From NCBI GenBank assembly GCA_963575745.1, contig CAUYUJ010005000.1, positions 1 through 64,000 of the forward strand: 64,000 nt of DNA, written 5' to 3'. The DNA comes from Prorocentrum cordatum (taxonomy: Eukaryota > Sar > Dinophyceae > Prorocentrales > Prorocentraceae). Within the stretch, counting starts at the first letter, position 1. Each line of letters starts with the position of its first letter. Below the pieces are notes generated by a model. The model saw only the letters and a program-made list of their open reading frames with translations. It was not told where the DNA came from and made no database searches. Of this stretch, positions 10,014 to 21,470 are shown piece after piece. The position numbers and the translations under genes are program-made.

Positions 10014-10481
10014 CCGAAACCGTGGCCTTGCAGAGGCCACAGTGCCTGGAACCCCGATCCAGGTCCTAGAGGCGCCTCGAACATCTGCGGCGCTCCAGCG
10101 CCGTCTGCTCAAGCCCAGGTCCAGGGGCTGCTCGCGGAGACGAGGGTCTGGCTCGGCCTTGAGGGCCGCACTCTCAGGGATGATGGCAGCGCTGCGCTTC
10201 AACATGCAACAGGCCTGCTGCGCAAGGTCTGTACACAGTCACCCCGTATGATAAGCATGCGCGGTAAGGATGCAAGGGCCTGGGGCCTCGGACGCCCATG
10301 CCGAGGCTCCCCGAGCGGGGCTGGCCATCCGCAGCGGCTGAGGATGGACCGAAGAGGACCGACGAGGCAGGGATGCGACGTCCTGTTTGTTTCCATACGC
10401 GGCCCACGGAACTCCCGACCCTTACCCCAGGACCTCTGTTTTTCCTCCCGACTCGTTCTTACCAGCCTGGAACATATCCCT
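10014..10481. other. Upstream region of the signal-peptide exon
   Basis: GC-rich unique DNA. No promoter motif was assigned; dinoflagellates generally lack canonical TATA boxes. Confidence 0.35.
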
Positions 10482-10593
10482 ATCCCTAAGCTGGGCATCG
10501 CCTCATCGCGATGCCAATCTTAGGGATTCCCTTAGCTTTTCATGGCGCATCCCTAAGATTGTCATCGCCTTTGGGCGTGTCAATCTTAGGGAT
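10482..10593. repeat. Two tandem hairpins built from one inverted repeat
   Basis: Hairpin 1 pairs 10,482-10,501 with 10,508-10,527 (18 of 20 positions). Hairpin 2 pairs 10,549-10,568 with about 10,575-10,593, with a 13-bp uninterrupted outer stem. All four arms share ATCCCTAAG or its complement, so the pair arose by duplication. It may be a small foldback element or a structured RNA. Confidence 0.8.
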
Positions 10594-11059
10594 GGGATAA
10601 GTTCGAGACTGGTGACGTGCTCTGATGGCCCCCGGGCCCGCGAAGGGCCCCTGGAGGTCGGCAACGGCCCAAACCTGCCCGTCGCCCGCTCCGTCGGGAG
10701 GCCTGGGCCTCCGCACCCTGTCACGGATACCCTCGGGAAGCCGATCAGCCTTCCTATGCGTGCTGACGGGAAGTAACACGCACAAACGAATCAGACAACC
10801 TGCGTTCAGCCGCCCCGAGGACGGCCAAGCCACCGGCGCAACCGAGTTGAGGGCCGCGCGGAGCCCAGCCAGTTGAGCAGTCAAAAGGGTCCCTGACCCG
10901 ACGGGAGGGGACCTAATGCAGGAGGGCCAAAAGCATTTGAGAAGGCAACTACTGGGAGGTCTTCGTCGGAAGGGTTAAAGGGCAGCGGGACTGACCGAGG
11001 GCCCGCAAAAAGAAAAACAAGCGAGGGCCAGGGCGAGCCCGGCGTAACCTGGGCGGTTG
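10594..11059. other. Unassigned stretch with a 24-bp match to 32,453-32,476
   Basis: The 24 bases at 10,948-10,971 (ACTACTGGGAGG then TCTTCGTCGGAA) recur exactly at 32,453-32,476, so a further dispersed element is present. Its limits are not clear. No gene was recognised. Confidence 0.5.
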
Positions 11060-11228
11060 GCAACACACACACACACACATGCACACACACACATGCACAC
11101 ACACACACACGCATACACACATGCACAAACACGCACGCACGCACGCACACGCACACGTACACGCACACCCGCACGCCCGCACACACACACACACACATAC
11201 ACACACACGTACACACACACACACACAC
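11060..11228 (+). repeat. (CA)n microsatellite with GC interruptions
   Basis: Runs of ACACAC interrupted by CATGCA, GCACGC and CCGCACGCCC. Confidence 0.95.
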
Positions 11229-14200
11229 TGGCAACATCAACCAGACCCAAGCCGAGTTTGGTAAACGCCTCCAGTTCCAGGGCCAAGGTCCACAAGGTCA
11301 ACGGGGGCCACCACTCCTCCAAATGGCAACGGTTCAAGCCACATAACCATCCAAACCTTCGCGGACTTAGGCGAAGAGAAAAGTCTGAAACTCGAGAACC
11401 GCAAGCGCGCCCCAAGGCACAGGCGCAACTTCACCAAAACGAATGGCATCACTGCAAGTCGCGCACACCACGGCGCAATCGATCCGGCTCGCGGAGACAC
11501 CCGATCAAGTGACCGAATCAAGGCATCAGGCCTGGAACGAGACCGAGGTGTTCCAGCAAACCAAATTCACCGAGCACAAACTGGTCGGCCTGCTGGTCCC
11601 CCACCACCGACGCGGGGACTCCAGCGCAACTACGGTGGGCCTTAATTTTGGAGAGCAGTCCGAGCTGGCCTCTAGTGCGCAAACACCGGGGGCAACGGAG
11701 AACTGATTTTTCCCCAACGAAGCGCGCACATCAACCGCCGGGAGGAACCTACAGAAGACCATTCGCATGCGGCGTGACCCCTCATGGCGAGTCGTTAGCG
11801 TCCGCGGCGCGCGCGGGCTGGGCAACCGCTCCCCAGCCGCCTGGTGGAACCTTCTGACCGTGGCCATGGACATATCCGCTCGAGCTCCATGCTAAACGTA
11901 AACAACTACAGCAGCCGAGGTCAGCGAGACCCATCGCAGGGCCGTGGGCACCCGAACGCAAACGCCAGGGCAAACCAAATTGATCGTCTTGGGCATACCC
12001 GAAGACGAGGCTGAGGGGGGCTGGCATGCGACCAGTATCCGAGCCACCCACAAAAAGTCGCAACCACCTGCAGAATCGCCAGGGACTCCATTATGGCGGT
12101 CCGCTCGAGGGCCCCTGTCACATGCGCCCGAGCCAGCGCCGATAGGGGTAGCTGAGATAGTCGCGGCCGTCGGCGCGGAATCAGCTGCTGCGCCAGGCTG
12201 ATCTCCGCGAGACGTCTGTGATGCCGCTTCGAGCCGCCGCGGGCGGGGGGGGGCATCGCTGCGACCGCAGCGCTGAGACGCGGCATCTCGACCCACGGTC
12301 GCAGCGGACCCTTCGCCATCCACCAGCGGGAGACAGACAGAGGCCACCGCAATCCCAGCGGCGCCGAAGCGCAGCATCTCGACCAGCTGAGGCAGCGGAA
12401 ACACCCGGTGGACCCCTGCCCAGCCACGCGGGAAAATGGGGCCCGCCAGGCTGGTCCACCGAAGCAAAACTTCGCCGGCAAGCGTCGCCAACCCCCGGGG
12501 TTTCGGCCGCCTGCGCGCGCGCGGCCCCGGGGCGAGGCTGAGCGAGGGGAAGGGCAGCGAGACCGCGTCGCCCGCCATCCAGCGCCCGCCCCGACTCGCG
12601 GCCGGCGCCCCTGCAAGGATGGCAGCACGAGCCGAACGCGGCGGCGCCCCGAGCCGAGCCGCCGCAGAGCCTCGCTCCAACCCAAGGCATCGGCCACCCC
12701 CGCGCGGGCGGCCCAAGGAGGCCGAAGGGCGGCGGCCACCCGCGCGTCTGCGCCCCACCACTCCAACCCGCGAGGCACCGTTCTCCGGGCCAGCCCCAGC
12801 TCGACGCCGACGGGCCCCCCAAGAGCACGATCGCGCGGCGGCGCTCCGGCGCGGCCCAGCAAAGCTCTGAACACGTCCATGAAGTTTTCGCATCCTCGCC
12901 AACGGTGAACCGCACCGGCCCCCACGGCGCGCGCGCCAGGTTTTGCGCCGCGCCGGCGCGCCAGATCCCCCCGCTGCGCCCGCGCCCCCAATCGCCCTCG
13001 CGCGCCCCCCGAGCTGCTTCATCAACTGAATCTCGGCATCTCTAGACGCTGACAAGGGTCAATCTTCGGGGTCTACTGCCGCCCAAACTTAAGAGGCACA
13101 TCATGTAGTTCGCGCCAGCCCACCCGTTGAATCATCATCACTGTCCTGGACGAGCACCCAAAACCCCCATCGCGCTCCAGCCGGGCACGATAATCATCAA
13201 ACCGCTGCGAACCCGCGCTGGCTCAAGCGGCGCAGGAGGAAGATGCCCGAGAGGCGGCGGACCCCGGGCCCCACGCCCGGAGGCCCAATGAGGACGCCGC
13301 CGGGTGCCGAGCCACATTGAGCGCGCAACGATCGACGCGAACCACCGTCAACAAGATCATCGCATGAGCTCCCCGCCTCCGCTGCACAACTCTCGGAAAC
13401 AACTCCACCCCGCACATCGTCGCCGCCGCCAGCACAAGGGCGACGACGACAAGCGCAGAGTGGGGAGGGAAACTGGGACGCGCGGGATCTCCACCACTGA
13501 ACGCCAAAGAGGTCGAACTGGCAGATGTAAGAAACAGGGCCGTCCACCGCGGAGGCGGACTCCGCGCCGCCCCCAGCGCCCCCGCCGCCGCCAGCGCATG
13601 GGCCGCCAAAGGAAGCGAAAACAACAGAGGCGGCCCGGGCACTTCGCCCGCCCAAGGCACCGCCCACCCACTGCAACAAAGCCGAAAGCCGGCAGCATGG
13701 AAGCGGCCCCGCGGGGCCTCAAACCGAATCCACGCAACGCGGCCCCACGCCGCGACCCAAAGGCCCCTCGGCCCCCAACCCGCGGCGGATTTCGCCCCAA
13801 GCATGGCCTGAGCCTTCTCAGGCCCGATGGGTGCACCTGGCACAGAATGCGCGAGGAGGCGCAGTCGCGGTCGGCAACTCCATCGACGCGGCCGCATACT
13901 GGAACACGACCGTGCGACTCGGATCTGGAAGTGGTCGAGACACCGCGTGCTCGTAGTCTGCGGGGGGCATGCGGGATATCAAGATCCCCGATGTGCGCAT
14001 TTGCAATACAAAATACCGCTGATATGAAATATCTTTAGCCAAGTACGACCGACCCCGGAAACCCCGCGCCCCCGACGATCGGCCCGGGCCTGGAAGTCCA
14101 CGGAAAACTGGGCTCTTAAACGCCAAGGAAAAGCATGCGCGACGCCTTTCCCGTCGGCGCTGGCCCTCGGCAAGTTCTTTCTGACAGCATTAATGCGGCG

Positions 14201-15590
14201 CCTGAGACTTCCTCGGCTTGTTTCTATGACCCCGCCATGCAAAAACGCCAGAATTAAGGCGGTGACAAATTCACTTGCGCGCGAAATTATTCGCGCGGCG
14301 GCCAATTCAACGCGCGGGAACCCATGAAGATCGCCGGCAATTCCCCCAAAACCTGTCACCAAACATGACGGGCACAAGTGAACAACACCACCGCGATGCG
14401 CACTGCGAACTATCGATAGAATCCGAGTGAACGGCCCAGAAAACCAAATCTTGCAATCGCGCGATTGCCCGACAAATTGCTCCTTCCATGTGGAAGAAAA
14501 TTAAGATAACAAATGGAAATTCTTACGAACGCGGCAAGATGTCCCCAATGCGTTGGAAGGAACGCACACCGACCATGAGAACATACAATAGCAACGACCA
14601 GCACTGTTACATCCCAATTTAACGGCCGAGTATTCACACTTTCACGGTAACCAGAAAATAAAAAACAGAGTTTGGACCATCTGAAATACGACGGAGCATC
14701 CGTCATAACGCAGCTGGTTCTTGTTAGATATGTCTAAGTGAACGAAACACACAGAATGGCATGCACTGGGGACTTGCAGGGTTACCCAGACGATCGATCA
14801 GTCGACGTTGGACAACCGCGCGCAAAAGCGGAGGCGACGGCCGCGCCCGCGCACACCCTGCAACGGCAATCCATAATGCATACCACGTCACAAATGGCAG
14901 TACGTCCATGGGTGCCAATGGGACGCACCAATCCCATAACCTGCACGACTGCTCAACAGAATCGACAGCTCAGGAAAGAAGACTGAACATTAATCCGAAT
15001 AGTGCCCTTCGCAAGGACAAAAAAAAACGCAACGACGCGATGGGCAGAGATTAACGCCCCAACGCACGCACATGCGCCAGGAACTATTGAGGAAATGCCA
15101 TCACAGATGTACGGAAGTAGCGGCACCTCGCACCTGCATGGGCGGTCGAAAAGTCGATCCTTCGACGGTGGAACAAACAAGCCTTAGCAGCGCGATTCAG
15201 AAAACTGCGCGAGACTACTAACACTTGCTGGATGGAACGAGCCAACACAGCAACGCAACACAACGAGGACGACCGCATATGTCACAACGATGACAACTGT
15301 CGCCGAACTCCGAGCTCAGACACTGCCCGAGCCGATCCTTAGTCCCAATCCCGACGAGGGTACGAAGGCTGCTGGCCCTTAGTTACGTGACGACGACGGG
15401 CATCTCTGAGGGCATCTTCCAGAGGGCGGCACTCACAGGGGGCCAACAAAGACGAGGTAGAGCACAAACAACAGCATCTGTGGGGCCTCGAAGGTCAGTC
15501 CACTGGAGATTGTCTTTTCGCAAATACAATTGGAACAAAAACAGCTGACATCTGCTGTGGAGTCGCCCATCCACCCCGCAGCGCCTTCCC
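11229..15590. other. Long GC-rich stretch, no gene recognised; possibly LINE-derived at its right end
   Basis: Open frames of 100-390 codons exist on both strands, but none shows a family, a convincing codon bias or splice-bounded limits. The part from about 13.9 to 15.5 kb has fewer long frames. It lies where the thumb, RNase H and finger regions of the minus-strand LINE at 15.6-19.8 kb would be expected, but I could not recognise those domains. Confidence 0.4.
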
Positions 15591-16742
15591 CTAAAAAATC
15601 AAGGGCTGCGCATTTGCCACGCACCTTGGGTCAGCTTTTGGATTGCCAGAAAGCATAAGTTGGGCAGTCCGTGAGCGCCCGCAAGCCGGCCCAAAAATAC
15701 ATTCCGCCACCGAGCAGCGCAAAGTCTGGAGCCGTCGGGGCGCCACGCCTGTCACACCTGTGCCATAGCTGCCAGCAGGGAGCGCTCCAGCACGTGAAAT
15801 ACGGGTGAGTTTCTGGAACTGCGATTTCAAGCCCCGAAAGCGGCCCGCACGACTACGAATCTTGGCATGCCTGGCTTTCTGTATTCGAGCTGATCGAGCG
15901 CCACCGATCGAGAAATCAACTCCCAGATTTTTGACAACCTGGGAAAACCAGAAGCCCCACTGCTTAAGGCCAGCACGAACTCCTTTGGCAAGGGCCGCGG
16001 CGCTGGCAACCGCCTGGCCCTTCGTGCGAGAGATGGAAAGCTCGGCAGCCCCTGACTTCCTGCAGAGCGCCTGCGCGGCCTTGACGGCCGTCGACTTGCC
16101 GATGGAAAGGGCAGCAACAACCTGGACCGTGATATCGCCCACGACGTTGTAGAGACGAATGAGACGGAAGTTGCGAGGTATCTCATCCAACTCTCTGGTG
16201 ATCACAACCCGCAGAAGTGTCGCGGCAGACCCGCAGCCTGCCAAAATCGTCGAATAAACAGCTGTGGGCCTCGAGGCCCCTAAGCCTATGAGCAACATGC
16301 TGGGGCGGCAGTAGATCGCCAGGCACAGTCGCAAGTGAAGCAAGGGAAACTCGACCTGGCGCGCCTTGAAGACCAACTGTCCATGCCGAACTTTCTCGCA
16401 CGCCTTAGTTAGGTCTATGATGTTGTGCACGATGGAAAAACAATTTAAACTCGCATGCCAAGCCGTGAAAGCTTGCCCCCAAACAGCTCGCTCACATGAC
16501 TTGCCCCTGGACGCATAAGCAAATATTATATGGCCATCGTGCTCCCACGTTGCTGCGATTTCTCTAGCGCACCTGTGCCATTGCCTAACCGTCGTACTCA
16601 ATAGAGCTACCAAGCGATGTCCATCATCATCTGGCCTAGGTAGAGCTGGCTGCAGGGTTAAACTCATTTGAGAAGGTCGAACAGCACGCTGCAACATCCA
16701 TACAACATCCATACCCAGACCAAGTTGAGCACCTTTCATCAA
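15591..16742 (-). pseudogene. LINE reverse transcriptase remnant, catalytically dead
   Basis: A 383-codon frame covers much of the RT palm. LPRPDDDGHRLVALL matches the family's PK.DGG.RPIGL block. IIDLTKACEKV is motif A with its Asp kept. AGCGSAATLL is a family-typical block after it. Motif C, normally YVDD, reads VVGD here (LYNVVGDITVQ), so both the Tyr and the first catalytic Asp are changed. Later blocks LGVDFSIGG and ALPAGSYGTGVTG match the thumb region. Upstream, the part before 16,742 is interrupted by stops. It cannot encode active RT as it stands. Confidence 0.85.
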
Positions 16743-17400
16743 TCATCAGACAAGAGCAGGAAATCGCGAGGTCCTACTCTGTCGATGTCATGAGCCGACC
16801 ACGCCTTCATCTTCCGTGAAACCGTATTTATTTCTGAAGGTGAAAGTGGCGGACAGGGCATTGCTGGTCATGAAGCAGCCCTCTAAGCTCCTCAAAAACT
16901 CGATCCGGATCCTGGAGAGGCCCCGCATCATGTCCTTCTGAACCCCATACAGACCCCCAGTCCTGAAGATTTTGTTCGATCAACTCAGCGGGTCCCGGGG
17001 GGGGGGGTCTCCTTCGCGAGGTACCACGGGGCGCCAACCAAAGGGGTGACGCGTATATAGATGAGCTTTACCTCCCCCTGCCTGCACTGCCTGCTGAACA
17101 AATCCTCGCCACTGTCGGGCGCGACTGCTTGCAAACCTGGACTCCAACTTCCCCCCGCGACATCCAGCCGCACCGCGCAAGTCCACGGGCGCCGCAGCAT
17201 CACACCAAGAGGGATAGCCAGGGTAACGCACCACATGCCCTGCCAGTTCTCGCTGCTCCCCAGCAGCGGGACGCCGAGCAAGATCGTCGCGAAAAGGGCG
17301 GCAGCCCCCACAGTGTCCTTGACAGACTCCTGTGACAGAAGACGAGCTAACCCCTGGCACCAGTTACCCCACCTCCGCCAATCCCGACTCACAGGGCACG

Positions 17401-18241
17401 CTAGAGGGCATGGGCTCGTAGAAAAGGGAATGGCAGGGACTCGTTTAACTTTCCAACCGTGTCCAGATCCTGCGTAGCGAGACCTCTCAGCATCAGAGCA
17501 ACCAGCTCCTGCCCCAGCAAACCCGTGAGTTTTCCAAAACATAGGTCGAGGTCCCCCTGGGCCCCCCGGTGCTCGAGGGAGGTGATAACCTGAGGCCGCT
17601 CTCGAGGAGGTCCTGGAACGGGTCCAACTGGGCGCTCCTTGGGGAACTTCCTGGGGGCCTTGAGGACGGTCATCATCTGCATCATCGGTTTGCTTCTCAT
17701 GACGAGTCGAACGGGTCGACGCGGTTTCAGATGGGATCCGAGCGACACTTGGCACGAGACAACCGTGGGGACAAGGGCCTCTGAGATGGCAAAATAGTCG
17801 AGCGTTCTCCATTCACGCTTTCCAGACGTACATGTTGGCAAATACGGGGGGATAATCGCACCGCCCAGTCTGCTAGCCCAACCAAGACGCCGCAGCAACC
17901 CCGGCGGAGCATTCCAGCCGCCACCGATCAAAAAGGCAAGACCTGCTGAGTGAAAAGCTTCACCCAGTCTGCTTAGCAACTGCGTGTCCTCAGGGCCAAA
18001 GGGATCGGTCGTGGGTGGACACAAGGAAACCACACGCACACCTCCTGGCAGAAAAGCATTGACCCACCTTATCAAAGGCCCTGTAAGAAGAGGGTAAAGG
18101 TTGGGTCAGCTCAGGAGGTCTACCCAGTCCAATGCACGCTGGCACTCCGATAGCGATTCCTCCTGAGACACCCCCTGATTCGGTTTCCCTGGACGGCGAA
18201 GACGGCGCCACCGACGTGAGAAGGCCCTCGTTCCCGAACAT
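17401..18241 (-). pseudogene. LINE APE-like endonuclease remnant
   Basis: Two frames together cover the domain. ETESGGVSGGIAI (about 18.2 kb) matches the family's GG.SGG.A.L block. The next frame has LIGGGWNAPPGLL, where the family has GGDWN; the Asp is replaced by Gly. REWRTLDYFAIS follows with the LDYF core kept. KPRRPVRLVM corresponds to the PHRPV block, with the catalytic His replaced by Arg. Frame change and residue losses show it is inactive. Confidence 0.8.
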
Positions 18242-18395
18242 CTTCTCACGAACGATCTGATCTACTGGTCGAACTCCAACCTCCTGAAAAAATACAGATG
18301 AGGCCTATGGAGAGTCGATAGAAGTGTTTGCGCTCCCTCTGCCGGAAGGCGCCGAGCTCAGCGCCTTGCGAACCTGTGCGTCCTGGCGGCGCAGC

Positions 18396-19783
18396 TCAGC
18401 CTTCTTCTCCACGAACGAAGTATATGGCCCCCAGGTGGTCGTGTTGGCCGTCCAGATGGTAATTAATCATCGTTCTACCCATGGTGTTTATCAGCACCAG
18501 ACTTGACAGCGTGACCTTTGCCCTTGGCCTTGGCAGCTTCCTTGGCCTTGGCGTAGACCTCATCCAACTGCTCAGGCCAAACGGTAAGGACTGGCCGTCC
18601 CTGGGACGACGGTGCACTCGGCCCCTCCTGCAAAGACAGATCACCTCTTCACGAGCTGACTGACCACCGCCTGGAGCGCTTGCAGGAGCGGCCTCGCCAG
18701 CACCGCCCGCGCCAGCAGCCACCCCGCCACCGTCAGAGCTGCCCTGACGACGACGTTTCGCCTCCATCCGCTTGTTGAGGCGGTTTTGCTCCTCCAACAT
18801 CGACCTAGCTTTCTCCTTAAGGCCTTGGAAGGCCTCGCGTGCTGCTTGTTGTACGAGATGCTGAAGCCCAGCTCTCCACGACCCCATTCTTCACGATCAG
18901 TAGCCGAGACCTCAACGCCATCGACTTGGTCGATCCCGAAGAGGCCCCCGTCGTCGAAGTCGATATCCTTGGCAGACAGCACGCCCTCGAGGCTGATGCG
19001 CTGCACCTCAGGCTTCTTCTCCTCAGGAACGACCTTGGCGGCCAGGCCGACCAACGCCTCATTGTAGACATTCTCGCAGTGCTCGTAAGCTCTCTAGGCG
19101 TCAGCAGCGGCCTGACGAGTTTCTGCGAGCTGCTCCTCCAAGCTCTCTGTCGTTGCCACGGCCTTGTTGAGCTGCCACTGCGCCTGTTCCATGGCGTGCT
19201 TGGCCGCCCCAACAGTGGGCCCAGGCGCTGGAGCAGCAGCCTTCTCCAGCTCATCGACCGCCTGCTGGTAGCGAGCCGCGCCCAGCTTGTCCCTCAAGTC
19301 AACCATTGACTTCTGGAGGGCGCGCAGAGACGGCAACTGGTCGGTTGTGTACTGGGTGGCAGGCGGGGCAGCACCAATCCACCCCGACTGCTGCAGCTGC
19401 ACCCCGACTGGACGTACATCCCCAGCAGGAGGAACATGCCCACCAGGAAAAAGACCACCCGAGAACGCGAAGAGCCCATGCTTCTGGTGGCCACCCCAGA
19501 CTCCTGGCGGCTCAGCATACCCACCTGCCGAGACTTCCTTCCTGGCCGCGCTGCAGTGCTTGCACCACCGCCTCCATCCAGCATTCTTCAAGCATCCGCA
19601 GGACACGCACTTCCACTTAAAATTGAGATCAATCCAAACTGTTCCAATCCTTCCACAGCTTGTCACTCCACCTCTTCCAGGCACTGCCATCGCGCCCCAT
19701 GAGTGCCGCACCTTCTGAAGGTGCCGACGGCAAAAGCGGGTGCTCCACCAGGAGCTCACGTGATAGGAAACTGAAGTGGCCAA
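18396..19783 (-). pseudogene. LINE ORF1 remnant with Cys finger and coiled coil
   Basis: The frame at 19,783-19,094 begins with WKCVSCGCLKNAGWRRWCKH followed by C. This is a W-x-C-x2-C...C-x2-C finger of the RanBP2-like sort found in ORF1 of dinoflagellate LINEs. A helical segment follows (DKLGAARYQQAVDELEKAA, and AMEQAQWQLNKAV). After a stop, another frame continues with PEVQRISLEGVLS and ELGFSISYNKQHARPSKA, and a third with FQGLKEKARSMLEEQNRLNK, a basic coiled coil. The frame changes indicate decay. Confidence 0.7.
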
Positions 19784-19795
19784 GCCAATCTGGCC

Positions 19796-20095
19796 CTCCT
19801 CCTCCTCCTCCTCCTCCTCCTCCTCCTCCTCCTCCTAATCCTCCTCATCCTCCTCATCCTCCTCCGCCCCCCTCGCCCCTCCCCTCCTCCTCCTCCTCCT
19901 CCTCCTCCTCCTCCTCCTCCTCCTCCTCCCTCCCCCCTCCTCTTCCTCGTCCTCCTTGTCCTCCTCCTCCTCCTCCTCCTCCTCCTCCTCCTGCTCCTCC
20001 TCCTCATCCTCATCATCATCATCATCATCCTCCTCATCATCATCATCATCCGCCTCCTCCTCCTGCTCTCTTTCCTCCTCCCTTTCCGCCTTCTC
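19796..20095 (+). repeat. (CCT)n array with TCA and CCC interruptions
   Basis: CCT triplets with inserted CATCCT, CCCC and a (CAT)n run near 20,010-20,050. All reading frames are low complexity. Confidence 0.95.
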
Positions 20096-20102
20096 CTCGT
20101 CG

Positions 20103-20185
20103 GGGATGTATTGTCGATGTATCGGCGATGCTGCGCGATCCTCCGACCCCATCTGCTCGGGCCCTATGTGGGAGGCCTAGACGCA
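20103..20185. repeat. Foldback family H, one arm
   Basis: TATCGGCGATGCTGCGCGAT, CCTCCGACCCCATCTGCTCG and GGAGGCCTAG match the right arm of the complete family H element at 56,818-57,031. The opposite arm is missing; the CCT array adjoins instead. Confidence 0.8.
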
Positions 20186-20569
20186 CATGCCCAGGCCACG
20201 CTCGGACTCAGCGTGGTCGCGTCGATGGGGCCGTGGTCGACGCACACGCCCGAGCCACACTCGGACTAGGCATTGCCCCCACTGCGGACCCACTCCGAGG
20301 GAAGCGGCCCGGGGAAGGCAGGAGAAAGGGGCAGTGCACGGTCTCTCTCTCTCTCTCTCTCTCTCCCGGGCTCCTCCCCCTCCCCTTCCCTCAATGTTTC
20401 ATCTTTCCACTTTCACCTTCCCCCGCCCCCCTCTCGCCTCCTCTCCTCTCACCTCCCCTCCCCTCCCCTCGTGTGCACCCCCCCTCTCCACCTCAGGCCG
20501 CCTCCCCGCCTCCCACATCTCCAGTTCCTCCCCATCCGCACTCGCCCTGCCTCCTGCCGCCGTCACGTC

Positions 20570-20668
<99 letters not shown>

Positions 20669-20706
20669 GCCGAGCAACGAGAGCCAACCCGTCCATGTGC
20701 GAGCCG
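20186..20706. other. 3' flank of the main gene with (CT)n microsatellites
   Basis: Contains TCGGACT-rich unique DNA, (CT)n runs at about 20,342-20,365 and 20,569-20,664, and C-rich spacer. On the minus strand it lies downstream of the TAG stop, so part is probably 3' UTR, with the (AG)n run starting about 40 nt after the stop. Confidence 0.7.
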
Positions 20707-20868
20707 CTACTTCTTCGCCGCTGCCGCTGGCTTGGGCGCTGCTTTCGGCTTGCTCCCGCCGACGGAGAAAATGTTGGCGCGCCCGGCCCCGCGCTTCACC
20801 TTGCCCTTGCTGTCCACCTTCGGCCCCGCGTCCACGGGAGGCCGATAGCTTTCGCGGGCAGAGGCCTT
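20707..20868 (-). CDS. Main gene, last exon: basic Ala/Lys-rich C-terminus
   Basis: The acceptor TCTCCCCGACAG is followed by 53 codons and a TAG stop. The segment KASARESYRPPVDAGPK is followed by Lys/Gly-rich sequence, ANIFSVGG and a Pro/Ala/Lys tail ending AAAAKK. It starts in phase 0, matching the end of the preceding exon. The acceptor is formed by the terminal repeat of foldback family J. The tail is low complexity and its function is unknown. Confidence 0.65.
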   Translation of the reverse strand, partial: KASARESYRPPVDAGPKVDSKGKVKRGAGRANIFSVGGSKPKAAPKPAAAAKK

Positions 20869-20870
20869 CT

Positions 20871-21056
20871 GTCGGGGAGACATAAGACTCAGGTAAGGAA
20901 GACTCGGGTTGGCCTGACGGGGCCATATCTGAAATTTGGCGCGGGCTCCCGCTGCAAACATCCCACGAAAACTGGACCGTCAAAATCCAGGACGCGCTCG
21001 TCAAAAAATGTCGGCTAACCCGAGTTCCGGCTTACTCGAGTCTTACGTTTCCCCGA
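20871..21056. repeat. Foldback family J, copy 1, forming an intron 3' end
   Basis: Terminal inverted repeats of about 40-45 bp: GTCGGGGAGACATAAGACTC on the left, and the complement of TCGGGGAAACGTAAGACTC on the right, each followed by a block ending CTCGGGTTGGCC or CTCGGGTTAGCC. On the minus strand the element opens with GTAAGACTC and closes with CTCCCCGACAG, which is the acceptor of the last exon. A second copy is at 63,638-63,846. Confidence 0.85.
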
Positions 21057-21074
21057 TTCTGGGGAACAGAAGGT

Positions 21075-21420
21075 GCACCGATACCGCTACTCCCCAGACT
21101 TCTCATGGGGTGAGTTCTGACCAGAACTTCAAGGTGGATCCAGCTGTGGCGGCGACGGCCTCCCAGGAAGCCCCAAAAAGGGGTAAAACGAGAGAAGTGT
21201 AGCAGTATATGTGTGTACCCGTTCCTCCTCTGGCTCCCCTGATTGTTGGGTCATACTTGGGCTCTCCCACGGCCGTTAGGGACGATACGGGCACCCCCAG
21301 AGCGCTCTCAGCGAGGCGCAGCCGCTGAAGCACCCCGAGGCTGAAAAACCTCCGCGAACCGACGAAAACCGCTCAAGACCTCGAAAACCTCAAACTCTCC
21401 GAACTTCGGCCCCAACAAGG
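21075..21420 (-). repeat. Intronic repeat family C, copy 2
   Basis: Full-length copy of a roughly 330-bp repeat shared with 35.69-36.00 kb, and in part with 7.83-8.02 and 59.23-59.35 kb. Plus-strand marker blocks are GAGTTCTGACCAGAACTT, GGCTCCCCTG, GGGCACCCCCAGAGCGCTCT and GAGGCGCAGCCGCTGAAG. On the minus strand it ends CTGTTCCCCAG. It fills most of the intron between the last two exons. Confidence 0.85.
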
Positions 21421-21470
21421 GTAAACCACGAGCCAGAGGCAGCGGCACTGGCGCCTTTTCCTCTCCCGAC

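Larger units (their letters stand above)
15591..19783 (-). mobile_element. Decayed non-LTR retrotransposon (LINE), dinoflagellate type
   Basis: In order along the minus strand there is a Cys-finger/coiled-coil ORF1 remnant (19.78-18.40 kb), an APE-like endonuclease remnant (about 18.24-17.69 kb), a linker containing AHLYTR and W-rich motifs (17.4-16.8 kb), and a reverse transcriptase remnant (16.74-15.59 kb). Several frameshifts and stops break it, and key catalytic residues are replaced. Nearly every recognisable block has its counterpart in LINEs known from dinoflagellate genomes. No target-site duplication or tail was found, and the 3' end is not defined. Confidence 0.85.

Noticed and set aside
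8416-10205. 414- to 562-codon frames on the minus strand
   Set aside because: They are open because of GC content. The frame runs through a splice-like donor at 9,824 and through unrelated repeat D; only the signal-peptide part was kept.
11892-13055. 387-codon minus-strand frame
   Set aside because: There is no family, repeat-free domain or splice support, and equally long frames lie on the other strand.
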